Shown: positions 45,244 to 52,679 of the stretch, in pieces
How positions within the stretch are numbered: the first letter of the stretch is position 1
Layout: each line of letters opens with the position of its first letter
Source of the DNA: Verrucosispora sp. WMMD573
Lineage (GTDB): Bacteria; Actinomycetota; Actinomycetes; Mycobacteriales; Micromonosporaceae
Length of the DNA stretch: 64,000 nucleotides
Direction of reading: 5' to 3'
Assembly (NCBI RefSeq): GCF_027497175.1
Contig: NZ_CP114901.1
Location: 3,596,001-3,660,000, forward strand
Translations under genes and position numbers: made by a program
The notes under the pieces: generated by a model
Database searches by the model: none
Told to the model about the DNA's origin: nothing
The model's input: only the letters and a program-made list of their open reading frames with translations

Positions 45244-46509
45244 TCAGGCCAGGTCGAGGGTGGTCGTGGACTCGATGGCGTCGATGGTGAAGCGCGCCGT
45301 GCGGTCGCCGACGGAGACGGTGTAGTCGCCGAGGAAGCCCTCAACGGTGACGGTGCCGTCCGCTCCGGTGCGCAGGTCCGTCGGTGACAGCCACCACTCG
45401 CCCTTGATGAGCGCTGCCAGGGCGTCGTACGCCGGCTTCGGGCTGCCGTCGGCGCGGACCAGTCCGGCGGGCGCGCCGAGCCAGGCACCCCGGTCGGTGA
45501 GCCCCCAGTAGTTGATCGACTGGACCGCCGGGTGGGCGAGCAGCGAACGGTAGTGCCGGACGATCTCCTCGGCCTGCCGCGCCTCGCCGTCGGGCGTGCT
45601 GGGCCAGTGCGGGATCTGGTAGTCGTTCAGGTCCTCGATCTCGGGCGGCATCAGGTGCCCGGAGACCAGGGTGGTCTCGGTCAGGTGCAGCGGCAGCCCG
45701 TACCGGGCGAACCGGTCGAGCATCTGTTGCATGTACTCCTCGCCCCGGTAGCCCTGGTGCATGTGGGTCTGCAAGCCGATCGCGTCGATGCGGACGCCGG
45801 CTTCGAGGACTCCCTCGATGAGGCATTCGTACGCCGAGCTGAGGTCGAAGTCGTTGAGCACCAGGGTGGCCGCCGGGTTGACCGCCCGGGCCTCCTCGAA
45901 CGCCAACCGCACCAGGTGAATGCGTCCGCGTGCCCGGGCCAGCGGGGTGATCGCGTTGTCGCCGTTGTCGAAGACGGGCATGATCACCGCCTCGTTTATC
46001 GCGTCCCAGGTGTCGATCAGGCCGGCGAATCCACCGGCCAGGTCACGGACGCGGGCCCGCAGCAGCCCTTCCACCTCATCGAGGTCCAGATCGAGCAGCC
46101 ACGACGGCTGCACGGTGTGCCAGACCAGCGGATGACCCTTGACGGTGACGCCCCGTTCGGCCAGCCACCGTGCCGTGGCGGTGAGACGTTCGGTGTCGGG
46201 CGCGCCGCGCCGTGGCTCGTAGCGACCCCAGTAGAACGGCAGGGTTGCGGTGTTGAACAGGGTCAGCCACAGCTCACCCAGCCGGCCCAGATCCAGGTGA
46301 TCGGTCCCGCCGAAGCTCTCGACGTCTGTGGTCTCCGTCGGGCCGGGGCCGCCCACCAGTTTGACGAAGTCGAAACCGATGTTCCCGAAGGCGAAGGAGT
46401 GTCGGTCCTGCGCGACAGTCACCGCCCGGTCGGCGAGCGGCTGCCGGTCGACGCCTCGGACGGTGAGGGTGATCTCGCCCTTGCGGTGCCGCAGACTGCT
46501 GTCAGACAT
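45244..46509 (-). CDS. GH10 glycoside hydrolase (endo-1,4-beta-xylanase-like), no signal peptide
   Basis: The 421-residue protein has the GH10 barrel, with the acid/base Glu173 in TWDAINEA and the nucleophile Glu278 in HLTETTLVSG; GHPLVWHTVQPSWL and IGLQTHMHQGY are also classic GH10 sequences. A short beta domain (residues 10-40) precedes the barrel and another (TVTVEGFLGDYTVSVGDRTARF) follows it. No signal peptide or anchor is visible, so it may act inside the cell on imported xylo-oligosaccharides or be exported in an unusual way. No ribosome site; a TANNNT box (TAACAT, minus strand, 46516-46521) lies 6 nt upstream. It interrupts mltG-aroE. Confidence 0.92.
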   Translation of the reverse strand: MSDSSLRHRKGEITLTVRGVDRQPLADRAVTVAQDRHSFAFGNIGFDFVKLVGGPGPTETTDVESFGGTDHLDLGRLGELWLTLFNTATLPFYWGRYEPRRGAPDTERLTATARWLAERGVTVKGHPLVWHTVQPSWLLDLDLDEVEGLLRARVRDLAGGFAGLIDTWDAINEAVIMPVFDNGDNAITPLARARGRIHLVRLAFEEARAVNPAATLVLNDFDLSSAYECLIEGVLEAGVRIDAIGLQTHMHQGYRGEEYMQQMLDRFARYGLPLHLTETTLVSGHLMPPEIEDLNDYQIPHWPSTPDGEARQAEEIVRHYRSLLAHPAVQSINYWGLTDRGAWLGAPAGLVRADGSPKPAYDALAALIKGEWWLSPTDLRTGADGTVTVEGFLGDYTVSVGDRTARFTIDAIESTTTLDLA

Positions 46510-46551
46510 TGTTGGATGTTAGGCGACAGGTGCGCGTGCTGCTGAGGAGCG

Positions 46552-47517
46552 ATGGTGGCTGAGCCAGGGAACGCGGCGTCAGGGCGTGCGGCGTCGGGGC
46601 GTGCGGCGTCAGAGCCGGCGGCGTTGGAGCGTGCGGCGTCAGGACGTGCGGCGGCGATCGAGGAGTCGGTGCACGGGACAGCGGCGCACCGGGCGGCGGT
46701 GCTGGGCAAGCCGATCGCTCATTCGCTCTCCCCGGTGATCCACAATGCCGGGTACGCCGCCGCCGGGTTGACCGGGTGGTCGTACACCCGGATCGAGTGT
46801 GCGGCGGCCGAGCTGCCGGCCCTGGTCGCCGGCCTGGGCCCGGAGTGGGCCGGGTTGTCGGTGACCATGCCGGGCAAGGAGGCGGCGCTCGCGGTGGCCG
46901 CCGAGGTGTCGCCGGTCGCCGCCGCCGTGGGTGCGGCCAACACGTTGGTACGCCGAACCGACGGCTCCTGGTACGCCGACAACACCGACGTCAGCGGCAT
47001 GGTCGAGGTGCTGACCGAGGCGGGCGTACGCCCGGGTGCCACCGTCACCGTGCTCGGCGCGGGCGGCACCGCCCGGGCGGCCCTCGCGGCGGCGGCCCGG
47101 CTGCACGCGGCAGCAGTCACCGTGATCGCCCGCCGTCCGGCGGCGGTTGCCGAACTGGAACCGGTCGCGGCGGCGCTCGGCGTGACGATGATCGGCGCAC
47201 CATGGCCGGTCGGGGCGTGGTCCGAGGCGTCGGGGCTGGCCGAAGTCGATGTGCTGATCTCTACCGTGCCGCAGGGGGCCGCCGACGAGCTGGCCGGCCG
47301 GGTGCCCTGGCGAGCCGGCACGGTCGTCTTCGATGCAATCTACGACCCGTGGCCGACCCCGCTGGCCGCCGCCGCCGAAGCTGCCGGCTGCCGGATCGTC
47401 TCCGGCCTCGACCTGCTGCTTGCCCAGGCGATCGGCCAGTTCGAGCAGTTCACCAACACACCCGCCCCCCGCCCGGCAATGGCCGCCGCCCTCACCGCCG
47501 CCCGGTCCGGTACCTGA
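46552..47517 (+). CDS. aroE: Shikimate dehydrogenase
   Basis: The enzyme reduces 3-dehydroshikimate to shikimate with NADPH. It shows LGKPIAHSLSPVIHNAGY (substrate site), SVTMPGKEAAL, the NTD motif (ADNTDVSGM) and the cofactor loop VLGAGGTARAAL. From the ATG at 46552 it has 321 residues, with a 39-residue Ala/Arg-rich N-terminus made by 15-bp repeats. A GTG at 46669, also with GAGGAG just upstream, would give 282 residues, the normal length, so the true start is uncertain. The stop codon lies inside a 27-bp tandem repeat. It is divergent from the GH10 gene by only 42 bp if the early start is used. Confidence 0.9.
   Translation: MVAEPGNAASGRAASGRAASEPAALERAASGRAAAIEESVHGTAAHRAAVLGKPIAHSLSPVIHNAGYAAAGLTGWSYTRIECAAAELPALVAGLGPEWAGLSVTMPGKEAALAVAAEVSPVAAAVGAANTLVRRTDGSWYADNTDVSGMVEVLTEAGVRPGATVTVLGAGGTARAALAAAARLHAAAVTVIARRPAAVAELEPVAAALGVTMIGAPWPVGAWSEASGLAEVDVLISTVPQGAADELAGRVPWRAGTVVFDAIYDPWPTPLAAAAEAAGCRIVSGLDLLLAQAIGQFEQFTNTPAPRPAMAAALTAARSGT
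46567..46656 (+). repeat. 15-bp tandem repeats at the aroE 5' end
   Basis: Six units of the type GGGCGTGCGGCGTCA run end to end (46567-46581, then every 15 bp). Units 2 and 3 are nearly identical; the others vary. Read in the aroE frame they give GRAAS, EPAAL, ERAAS. Confidence 0.85.
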
Positions 47518-47616
47518 TCTCCCGCCGCCCGGTCGGGTACCTGATCTCCCGCCGCCCGGTCGGGTACCTGATCTCCCGCCGCCCGGTCGGGTACCTGATC
47601 TCCCGCCGCCCGGCGG
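47509..47616 (+). repeat. Four 27-bp tandem repeats spanning the aroE stop codon
   Basis: The unit begins GGTACCTGATCTCCCGCCGC and ends CCGGTCG. Copies lie at 47509-47535, 47536-47562, 47563-47589 and 47590-47616 (the last differs at its end). Each contains the aroE stop TGA in the same frame, so every copy can encode the final RSGT and stop, with SPAARSGT as the in-frame filler. Confidence 0.92.
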
Positions 47617-47676
47617 CTCCATTCCGGCCTCGCTCAAGGTGACGGTACCCAACGCGGCGAGGCGGGCCGAGACCCT

Positions 47677-47718
47677 CGCCGCCCGCGAGCCGCCGCCCGC
47701 GAGCCGCCGCCCGCGAGC
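47677..47718. repeat. Three 14-bp tandem repeats
   Basis: CGCCGCCCGCGAGC is repeated exactly three times (47677-47690, 47691-47704, 47705-47718), and a partial fourth follows. The unit is not a multiple of 3, which argues against a coding role. Confidence 0.85.
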
Positions 47719-47864
47719 CGCCGCCCGCTCGCCGGCCACCGGTCGCCGCTCGCCCGCCGGCACCGCCCCGCGGTCCGCCTGCCCCGCCGTCCCCGCGGTC
47801 CGCCCGCTGGCACCGTCTGCCCCTCGTTCTCGCCCACTCGCCGCTCTGGGCGGGGCGATCCGCC

Positions 47865-47915
47865 GAGATCTTGGACATTTTCCGTTAACGAGGAACGGAA
47901 GATGTCCAAGATCTC
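47865..47915. terminator. Strong 22-bp stem-loop, palindrome family B
   Basis: Arms 47865-47886 and 47894-47915 (GAGATCTTGGACAT..TTCCGTT) pair at 21 of 22 positions around a 7-nt loop (AACGAGG). It is AT-richer than its surroundings and differs in sequence from the family A palindromes. It lies between aroE and the glycan cluster and would separate their transcripts. Confidence 0.75.
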
Positions 47916-48163
47916 ATGTTCTGCGCTGCTTAATCGTGGTGGTCGGGGTGGCTAGGGGGTTGGCGGCGGGGCCAGGCTATGAAGCGGGTGAAGAGGGTGG
48001 CGGGGGCGGGGTGGGGGTGAGGGCGGGGTGGGGAGGCGTGGGGAGGCGTAGGGGTGTCTTAGGCGAGTTTTAAGACGCGCTTAGGTCCTGCCGTCATTCG
48101 CACGCTCCGTTGTGTACGCGGATACGCTGCTCAGCGTTATCGTCGAAGACACGAGGAGTATCC

Positions 48164-49873
48164 GTGACCAGTCGCGGACTGCACCGCATGATCCCGCGCC
48201 GTGGCGGCCGGCGTAAGGCCGTGATGCTCGGCGTCATCGGCACCACTGTGGTGGTGGGGATCGGCGCGACCATGGTGCCGCTGCTCGCCGATGACGGCCT
48301 GTCGATCGCGGTGGTGGCCGACACCACTGCCACGGCGGTGCCGCAGGACGGTGACAACAGCGTCAAGACGACGCTCGCGACGTGCCCCGCGCCCTGCGAC
48401 GGCAACCCTCGTGGCTCCCGTGAGGCGGTGCTCACCTTCCTGGTCGCGAAGCTGCCGGCGAACGCGGTCAACGTACGGGCCACGCTGCGGGTACACGCCT
48501 GGCAGAAGCTCCAGGCGACGGTGACCGCGCACGAGTCCCGACTCGACGCCCGGGCGGCGCGTCCGATGCCGACGCCGCTGGGCGCGGCGCTGGACACGGT
48601 CGCCGGCGTCGCCAAGGGTTTCAACGAGTGGGACGTCTCGGGCCTGGTCAACGGTAACGGCATCTGGACCCTGTCGCTGGCGCAGACCGGGTTGGACACC
48701 CGCATCTACTGGGCCTCGGGCGAGAACAGCAACCCGGATCTGCGCCCGCGCCTGGCGATCAGCTATGACGGGGTGGGTATCCGGCCGCCATCGGCCTCAC
48801 CCAGCGTCGTGCCGACGCCGTCGGCCACCGCCAGCCGTCCCCCGGCCTCACCGACCGCCTCACCCAGCGTGGGCCCGTCGCCCGCCCGACCCAGCCCCAC
48901 CACCACGCCCCCGCCATCCGAGCCGGGCAAGTGCGGAACGGTCTCGGCGAAGCTGGTGCCCGGCTGCGGTGCCTGGTGGGGGATGTACTCGCCGACGAAC
49001 GCCGCCGCCGGATGGGATCACGGCAAGGCCGTCAGCGACGTGGAGAAGCAGGTCGGGCGGAAGTTCGACATCGTCCACCGCTACCACGACTTCTCGAACA
49101 CCGGTAGCAACGGCGCCTTCCCCGACGAGTTCCAGCAGCAGCAGATGCGCGAAGGCCGGCTCATGTTCTTCGCCTGGGAGAGCCGGGTCTTCTCCTCGGG
49201 TACGGTGCTGACCTGGAAGGACGTCTACAGCGGACGGTACGACGCGACGATCGACGCGGTCGCCGGGCGGATCCGGGCCATCGGCCAGCCGGTCTTCATC
49301 GGGTTCGACCACGAGCCGGAGGACGAGCCGGCCAAGGGTAGCGACGCGGACTTCGTCCGGGCCTGGCGGTACGTGCACGACCGGTTCGCCGACGCCAAGG
49401 CCGACAACGCCGTCTGGGTGTGGACGATGATGGGCTGGTCCGGTCACTACGACCGGTACGCCGGGCTCTATCCCGGTGACCGCTACGTCGACTGGGTGGC
49501 CTGGGACCCGTACAACTTCCATGTCTGCAACGGCAGCACGGTCTGGAAGAGCCCCAGCACCACCATCGGCTCCTTCTACCGGTGGCTCGACCAGAACGGC
49601 ATCGGCGCGGGCAAGCCCCGGATGCTTGCCGAGTTCGGCACCAACATGAACGCCGCCGATCCGAACGCCAAGCGGCGCTGGTTCGAGGAGTTCCCGGCGG
49701 CACTGAAGGCCCATCCGAAGATCAAGGCGGCGGTCTACTTCAACTCGGCGGGCATGACGAAGACCACCAGCACCTGCAACATGATGATGAATCAGAACGC
49801 GGCGGCGGTGGCCGGGTTCACCACCGCCGGGCGGGACAGCTACCTGCGGCAGCCGACGGGAGGGAGCCGCTGA
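48164..49873 (+). CDS. Secreted GH26-like glycoside hydrolase with DNRLRE-type domain
   Basis: The 569-residue protein has a signal or anchor segment (KAVMLGVIGTTVVVGIGATMVPLL, about 18-41) and an N-terminal beta domain like DNRLRE/CBM96 (LTFLVAKLPANAVNVRATLRVHAW..GFNEWDVSGLV). A Pro/Ser/Thr linker (about 210-258) leads to a GH26-like barrel (WWGMYSPTNAA..), with likely acid/base Glu384 (FDHEPEDE) and nucleophile Glu490 (MLAEFGTN). It is outside the cell and may trim or release the glycan made by the cluster. GTG at 48164 with GAGGAG. First gene of the cluster; specificity is unknown. Confidence 0.87.
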   Translation: MTSRGLHRMIPRRGGRRKAVMLGVIGTTVVVGIGATMVPLLADDGLSIAVVADTTATAVPQDGDNSVKTTLATCPAPCDGNPRGSREAVLTFLVAKLPANAVNVRATLRVHAWQKLQATVTAHESRLDARAARPMPTPLGAALDTVAGVAKGFNEWDVSGLVNGNGIWTLSLAQTGLDTRIYWASGENSNPDLRPRLAISYDGVGIRPPSASPSVVPTPSATASRPPASPTASPSVGPSPARPSPTTTPPPSEPGKCGTVSAKLVPGCGAWWGMYSPTNAAAGWDHGKAVSDVEKQVGRKFDIVHRYHDFSNTGSNGAFPDEFQQQQMREGRLMFFAWESRVFSSGTVLTWKDVYSGRYDATIDAVAGRIRAIGQPVFIGFDHEPEDEPAKGSDADFVRAWRYVHDRFADAKADNAVWVWTMMGWSGHYDRYAGLYPGDRYVDWVAWDPYNFHVCNGSTVWKSPSTTIGSFYRWLDQNGIGAGKPRMLAEFGTNMNAADPNAKRRWFEEFPAALKAHPKIKAAVYFNSAGMTKTTSTCNMMMNQNAAAVAGFTTAGRDSYLRQPTGGSR

Positions 49874-49986
49874 GTCGAGGTGAGTTGAGCCGCGGAAGCG
49901 GGCCGCCGCAGCGATTGTCGGAAATCCGACCGTCGCCGAGGTTGTCCGTTTCCTGATCCACCGTCCGCCCAATCGGCGGATGCCGC

Positions 49987-50048
49987 CCTCCAGCGTGGAG
50001 CGGGCACGCTACGTGCATTCTCGTCCACTCTGGAGGCGTAGCGTGCCC
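49987..50048 (+). promoter_or_regulatory. Interleaved inverted repeats covering a ribosome site and start codon
   Basis: CCTCCAG (49987-49993) is complementary to CTGGAGG (50030-50036), which contains the Shine-Dalgarno. GGGCACGCTACG (50002-50013) is complementary to 50037-50048, which contains the GTG start. The pairs interleave, so RNA could form either helix or an H-type pseudoknot; each would hide translation signals of the 50043 gene. Confidence 0.5.
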
Positions 50049-52043
50049 AGATACTCCTTGTCGTGGCGTTTCCCCCGTCGGCTTCGATTCCGGGCTGCGG
50101 CCGTCGCTCTGGTGGCCGTCGCCGCCGTACTGACCGTGCCCGCCGTGGCGGCCGCGGCCGTGGTGCCGGTACCCGAGCCGGCCACCCTGGTCTCGACCGA
50201 TCCGGCCGACCAGACCCCGCACGCCCGCAACGGTGAGGCTCGCGCCTTCGCCGAGATCGGCAACACGGTCTACGTGGGCGGCAGTTTCACGCAGATCCGC
50301 CAGACGGCAACTTCGGCCTGGATCGCCCGCAGCTATCTCTTCGCGTACGACCGCACCACCGGGACGATCTCGACGGCCTTCCTGCCGGTGCTCGACGGCG
50401 CGGTCAACTCGCTCATCGCCGGCCCGGGCGGCACGCTGATCGTCGGTGGGGCCTTCAAGAACGTCAACGGCGTGTCCCGCAAGAACCTGGTGGCGCTCGA
50501 ACCGTCGACCGGGATGATCATCGATAGCTGGGCCGGGCGATCCGACGGCGGCACCGTGCGTGACCTGGTGCTGCACGGCAACTGGCTCTACGTGGCCGGG
50601 GCCTTCAACTGGCTCAACGGCACCGCGCACTCCGGGCTCGGCCGGCTGGACGCGACGACTGGAGAGATCGATCCGACCTTCGACATCAACACCAGCGTCG
50701 GCCGGCACGGCACCAGCATGTACGCCTGGACCATCGACGTATCCCCGGACGGCGGCACGCTCGTCGTCGGCGGCAACTTCCTCTACGTCAACGACCTGCC
50801 GCGTAATCAGATCGCGCTGGTCGACCTGACGGGCACGCCGAGCGTCATCGACTGGAGCTCGGAGCGGTTCGTCGCGCCGTGCGCCAACCCGACGACGTTC
50901 GTGCACTACGTGCAGGACGTTCGCTTCGGCGGCGACGGCACCTGGTTCGTCGTCGGCACCAACGGCGGGTCGGGCTGGCCGAGCGCCTACTGCGACGCCC
51001 TGGTCCGATTCGAGACCGCCCACCGGGGGCCCAGCCAGGTCGCCACCTGGGTGAACTTCACCGGTAACGACACCATCACCTCGGTCGAGGTGGCCGACAA
51101 CATCATCTACCTCGGCGGGCACTTCCGGTGGCTGAACAACCCGAACGCCAGCGACCGGGCCGGCAACGGCGCCATCGACCGGCTGGGCATCGCCGCGGTC
51201 ACCCCGGCCACCGGCATGCCGGTGAACTGGAACCCGCGCCGCAGCGGTGGCTCCGACCTGCCCTCCGGCGCCAGCTCGTGGGGGTCGTCGGTGCCGGTGC
51301 TGTGGCGGGGCGCCGCCGGGCTCTACTTCGGACACAACTCGGACGGCATGGGCAACGAGTACCACGGCCGGCTCGGCGTGTTCCCGATCAGCGGTGGGCG
51401 CACGATCATCCCGAAGAACCCGCCCACGGGCAGCAGTGGCCACCTGCACCTGAACGTCGGTCCCGGTGAGGTGGCGAAGGTGCCGTTCGACGGCACCACC
51501 CTCGACGCCGCCAACGCCACCCCGGTCAGCCAGCCGAACTACACCGACGCGGGCGCGACCTGGCTGGTCGACGACCGGATCTACTGGTCCCACGTGGTCG
51601 CAGGGACACCGACCGGCAGCCGGATCGACGTGTCGCTGTTCAATGGCAACACGATCGGTGGGTCGTGGGAGGCGTCCGGCTACAACGACTGGTACAACCC
51701 GGCCCTGCTGACGGGTGCGTTCTACCTCGACGGTCGGCTGTACTACACCCGCAGCGGTGCCAACAACCTCTACTACCGCTACTTCGAGATCGACGGCAAC
51801 TACCTGGGCGCCACCGAGTTCGTCCTGCCCACCACGGGCGTGACCTGGTCCGGGGTGCGCGGCATGGCCTGGGTGGACGGAAAGATCGTCCACGGGTCGA
51901 CCAACGGGTCACTGCGCAGCGTGCCGTTCGACCCGACCCTGGCGCCCACCGCCGCGGTCGACGGCACCGCGTCGACGCTCATCGCGGCGGCGACGCCGGA
52001 GCTGACCTGGTCAACCGCGTCGATGTTCTTTTCGGTGCCCTAG
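50043..52043 (+). CDS. Secreted propeller-like protein of the glycan cluster
   Basis: The 666-residue protein has a signal peptide with an RR pair (FPRRLRFRAAAVALVAVAAVLTVPAVAAA), then repeated units of the form VYVGGSFTQIR, LIVGGAFKNVNG, LYVAGAFNWLNG, LVVGGNFLYVND and IYLGGHFRWLNN, about 40-55 residues apart. Such repeats occur in delta-60-type or WD/PQQ-like beta propellers. A C-terminal part (ATWLVDDRIYWSH..GAFYLDGRLYYTRSG) looks like a second beta-rich region. No catalytic site is recognised; it may bind the polymer or the wall. GTG start with GGAGG inside an inverted repeat. Confidence 0.85.
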   Translation: MPRYSLSWRFPRRLRFRAAAVALVAVAAVLTVPAVAAAAVVPVPEPATLVSTDPADQTPHARNGEARAFAEIGNTVYVGGSFTQIRQTATSAWIARSYLFAYDRTTGTISTAFLPVLDGAVNSLIAGPGGTLIVGGAFKNVNGVSRKNLVALEPSTGMIIDSWAGRSDGGTVRDLVLHGNWLYVAGAFNWLNGTAHSGLGRLDATTGEIDPTFDINTSVGRHGTSMYAWTIDVSPDGGTLVVGGNFLYVNDLPRNQIALVDLTGTPSVIDWSSERFVAPCANPTTFVHYVQDVRFGGDGTWFVVGTNGGSGWPSAYCDALVRFETAHRGPSQVATWVNFTGNDTITSVEVADNIIYLGGHFRWLNNPNASDRAGNGAIDRLGIAAVTPATGMPVNWNPRRSGGSDLPSGASSWGSSVPVLWRGAAGLYFGHNSDGMGNEYHGRLGVFPISGGRTIIPKNPPTGSSGHLHLNVGPGEVAKVPFDGTTLDAANATPVSQPNYTDAGATWLVDDRIYWSHVVAGTPTGSRIDVSLFNGNTIGGSWEASGYNDWYNPALLTGAFYLDGRLYYTRSGANNLYYRYFEIDGNYLGATEFVLPTTGVTWSGVRGMAWVDGKIVHGSTNGSLRSVPFDPTLAPTAAVDGTASTLIAAATPELTWSTASMFFSVP

Positions 52044-52082
52044 CGTTCACCGTTCGTAACGAATCCTCGGTAGTTTGTTCAC

Positions 52083-52119
52083 CTCGGGTCGGCGCGGGGA
52101 AACCCGCCGCCGACCCGAG
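52083..52119 (+). promoter_or_regulatory. Stem-loop with GAAA loop before the acyltransferase gene
   Basis: CTCGGGTCGGC (52083-52093) pairs with 52109-52119, and GCGGG with CCCGC closes a GAAA tetraloop (one bulged base). It lies 39 bp after one stop and 17 bp before the next start. There is no T-run, so an attenuator or mRNA-stabilising role is as likely as termination. Confidence 0.5.
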
Positions 52120-52136
52120 AAAGGTGGGGAGGCTCG

Positions 52137-52679
52137 TTGTCCGGCATCCGTCGTGGACTCGTCGTGCGTACCGTCTTCGCGGTCAAGCGTGGCTGGTACC
52201 GGCTGCGCTACCCGCGCCTGCGACTGGGCGCGGGGGTGGAGATCCGTGGCCGGATCCGGCTGCGTCGCGGCGTACGGGTCAGCATCGGTGCGCACACCCG
52301 CGTGAACAAGCTGGTCCGCTTCGCCGGCCCCGGTGAGGTACGCGTCGGTGCCGACTGTCTGCTCAACGCGACCTGGATCGGCACCTGGACGTCGGTGACC
52401 ATCGGCGACCGGTGCCTGCTGTCGGACTGCGAACTGCTCGACAACGACTTCCACAACCTGGCCCCCGATCGCCGTCACGACCCGCCCACGGCGGCCACCC
52501 GGGCGCCGATCACCGTCGAGGACAACGTCTGGATCGGCGCGCACGCGCTGGTGATGAAGGGGGTGCGGATCGGCCGGGACAGCGTCGTGGGCGCCGCGAC
52601 GGTGGTCCGCGCCGACGTCCCGCCCGGGGTCGTGGTGATCGGCAATCCACAACAGATAGCGAAGAAGTTCAATGACTGA
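52137..52679 (+). CDS. Hexapeptide-repeat acyltransferase
   Basis: The 180-residue protein folds as a left-handed beta helix: repeated I/V-G-x hexads (LGAGVEIRGRIRLRRGVRVSIGAHTRV, then ITVEDNVWIGAHALVMKGVRIGRDSVVGAATVV) and the ending VPPGVVVIGNPQQIAKKF are typical of sugar O-acetyltransferases of the CysE/LacA/WbbJ group. The His in LLDNDFHNL is a candidate catalytic base. It probably acetylates a sugar of the polymer using acetyl-CoA in the cytoplasm. It uses a TTG start, supported by GGGGAGG 5 nt upstream. It overlaps the next gene by 8 bp. Confidence 0.9.
   Translation: MSGIRRGLVVRTVFAVKRGWYRLRYPRLRLGAGVEIRGRIRLRRGVRVSIGAHTRVNKLVRFAGPGEVRVGADCLLNATWIGTWTSVTIGDRCLLSDCELLDNDFHNLAPDRRHDPPTAATRAPITVEDNVWIGAHALVMKGVRIGRDSVVGAATVVRADVPPGVVVIGNPQQIAKKFND

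Larger units (their letters stand above)
47518..48163. other. 646-bp repeat-rich intergenic region after aroE
   Basis: No gene is supported here. It holds the rest of the 27-bp repeats, a 14-bp repeat array (47677-47718), GC-rich low-complexity sequence, a strong 22+22 bp stem-loop (47865-47915), a G-rich stretch with GGGGAGGCGT twice (48030-48050), a small GTCTTA/TAAGAC inverted repeat (48056-48076) and the ribosome site of the next gene (GAGGAG before 48164). The promoter of the glycan cluster should lie in its last 150 bp, but no box is convincing. Confidence 0.7.

Noticed and set aside
47509..47718. Possible CRISPR array from regularly spaced repeats
   Set aside because: The 27-bp and 14-bp units are directly adjacent with no unique spacers, and no cas genes are nearby.
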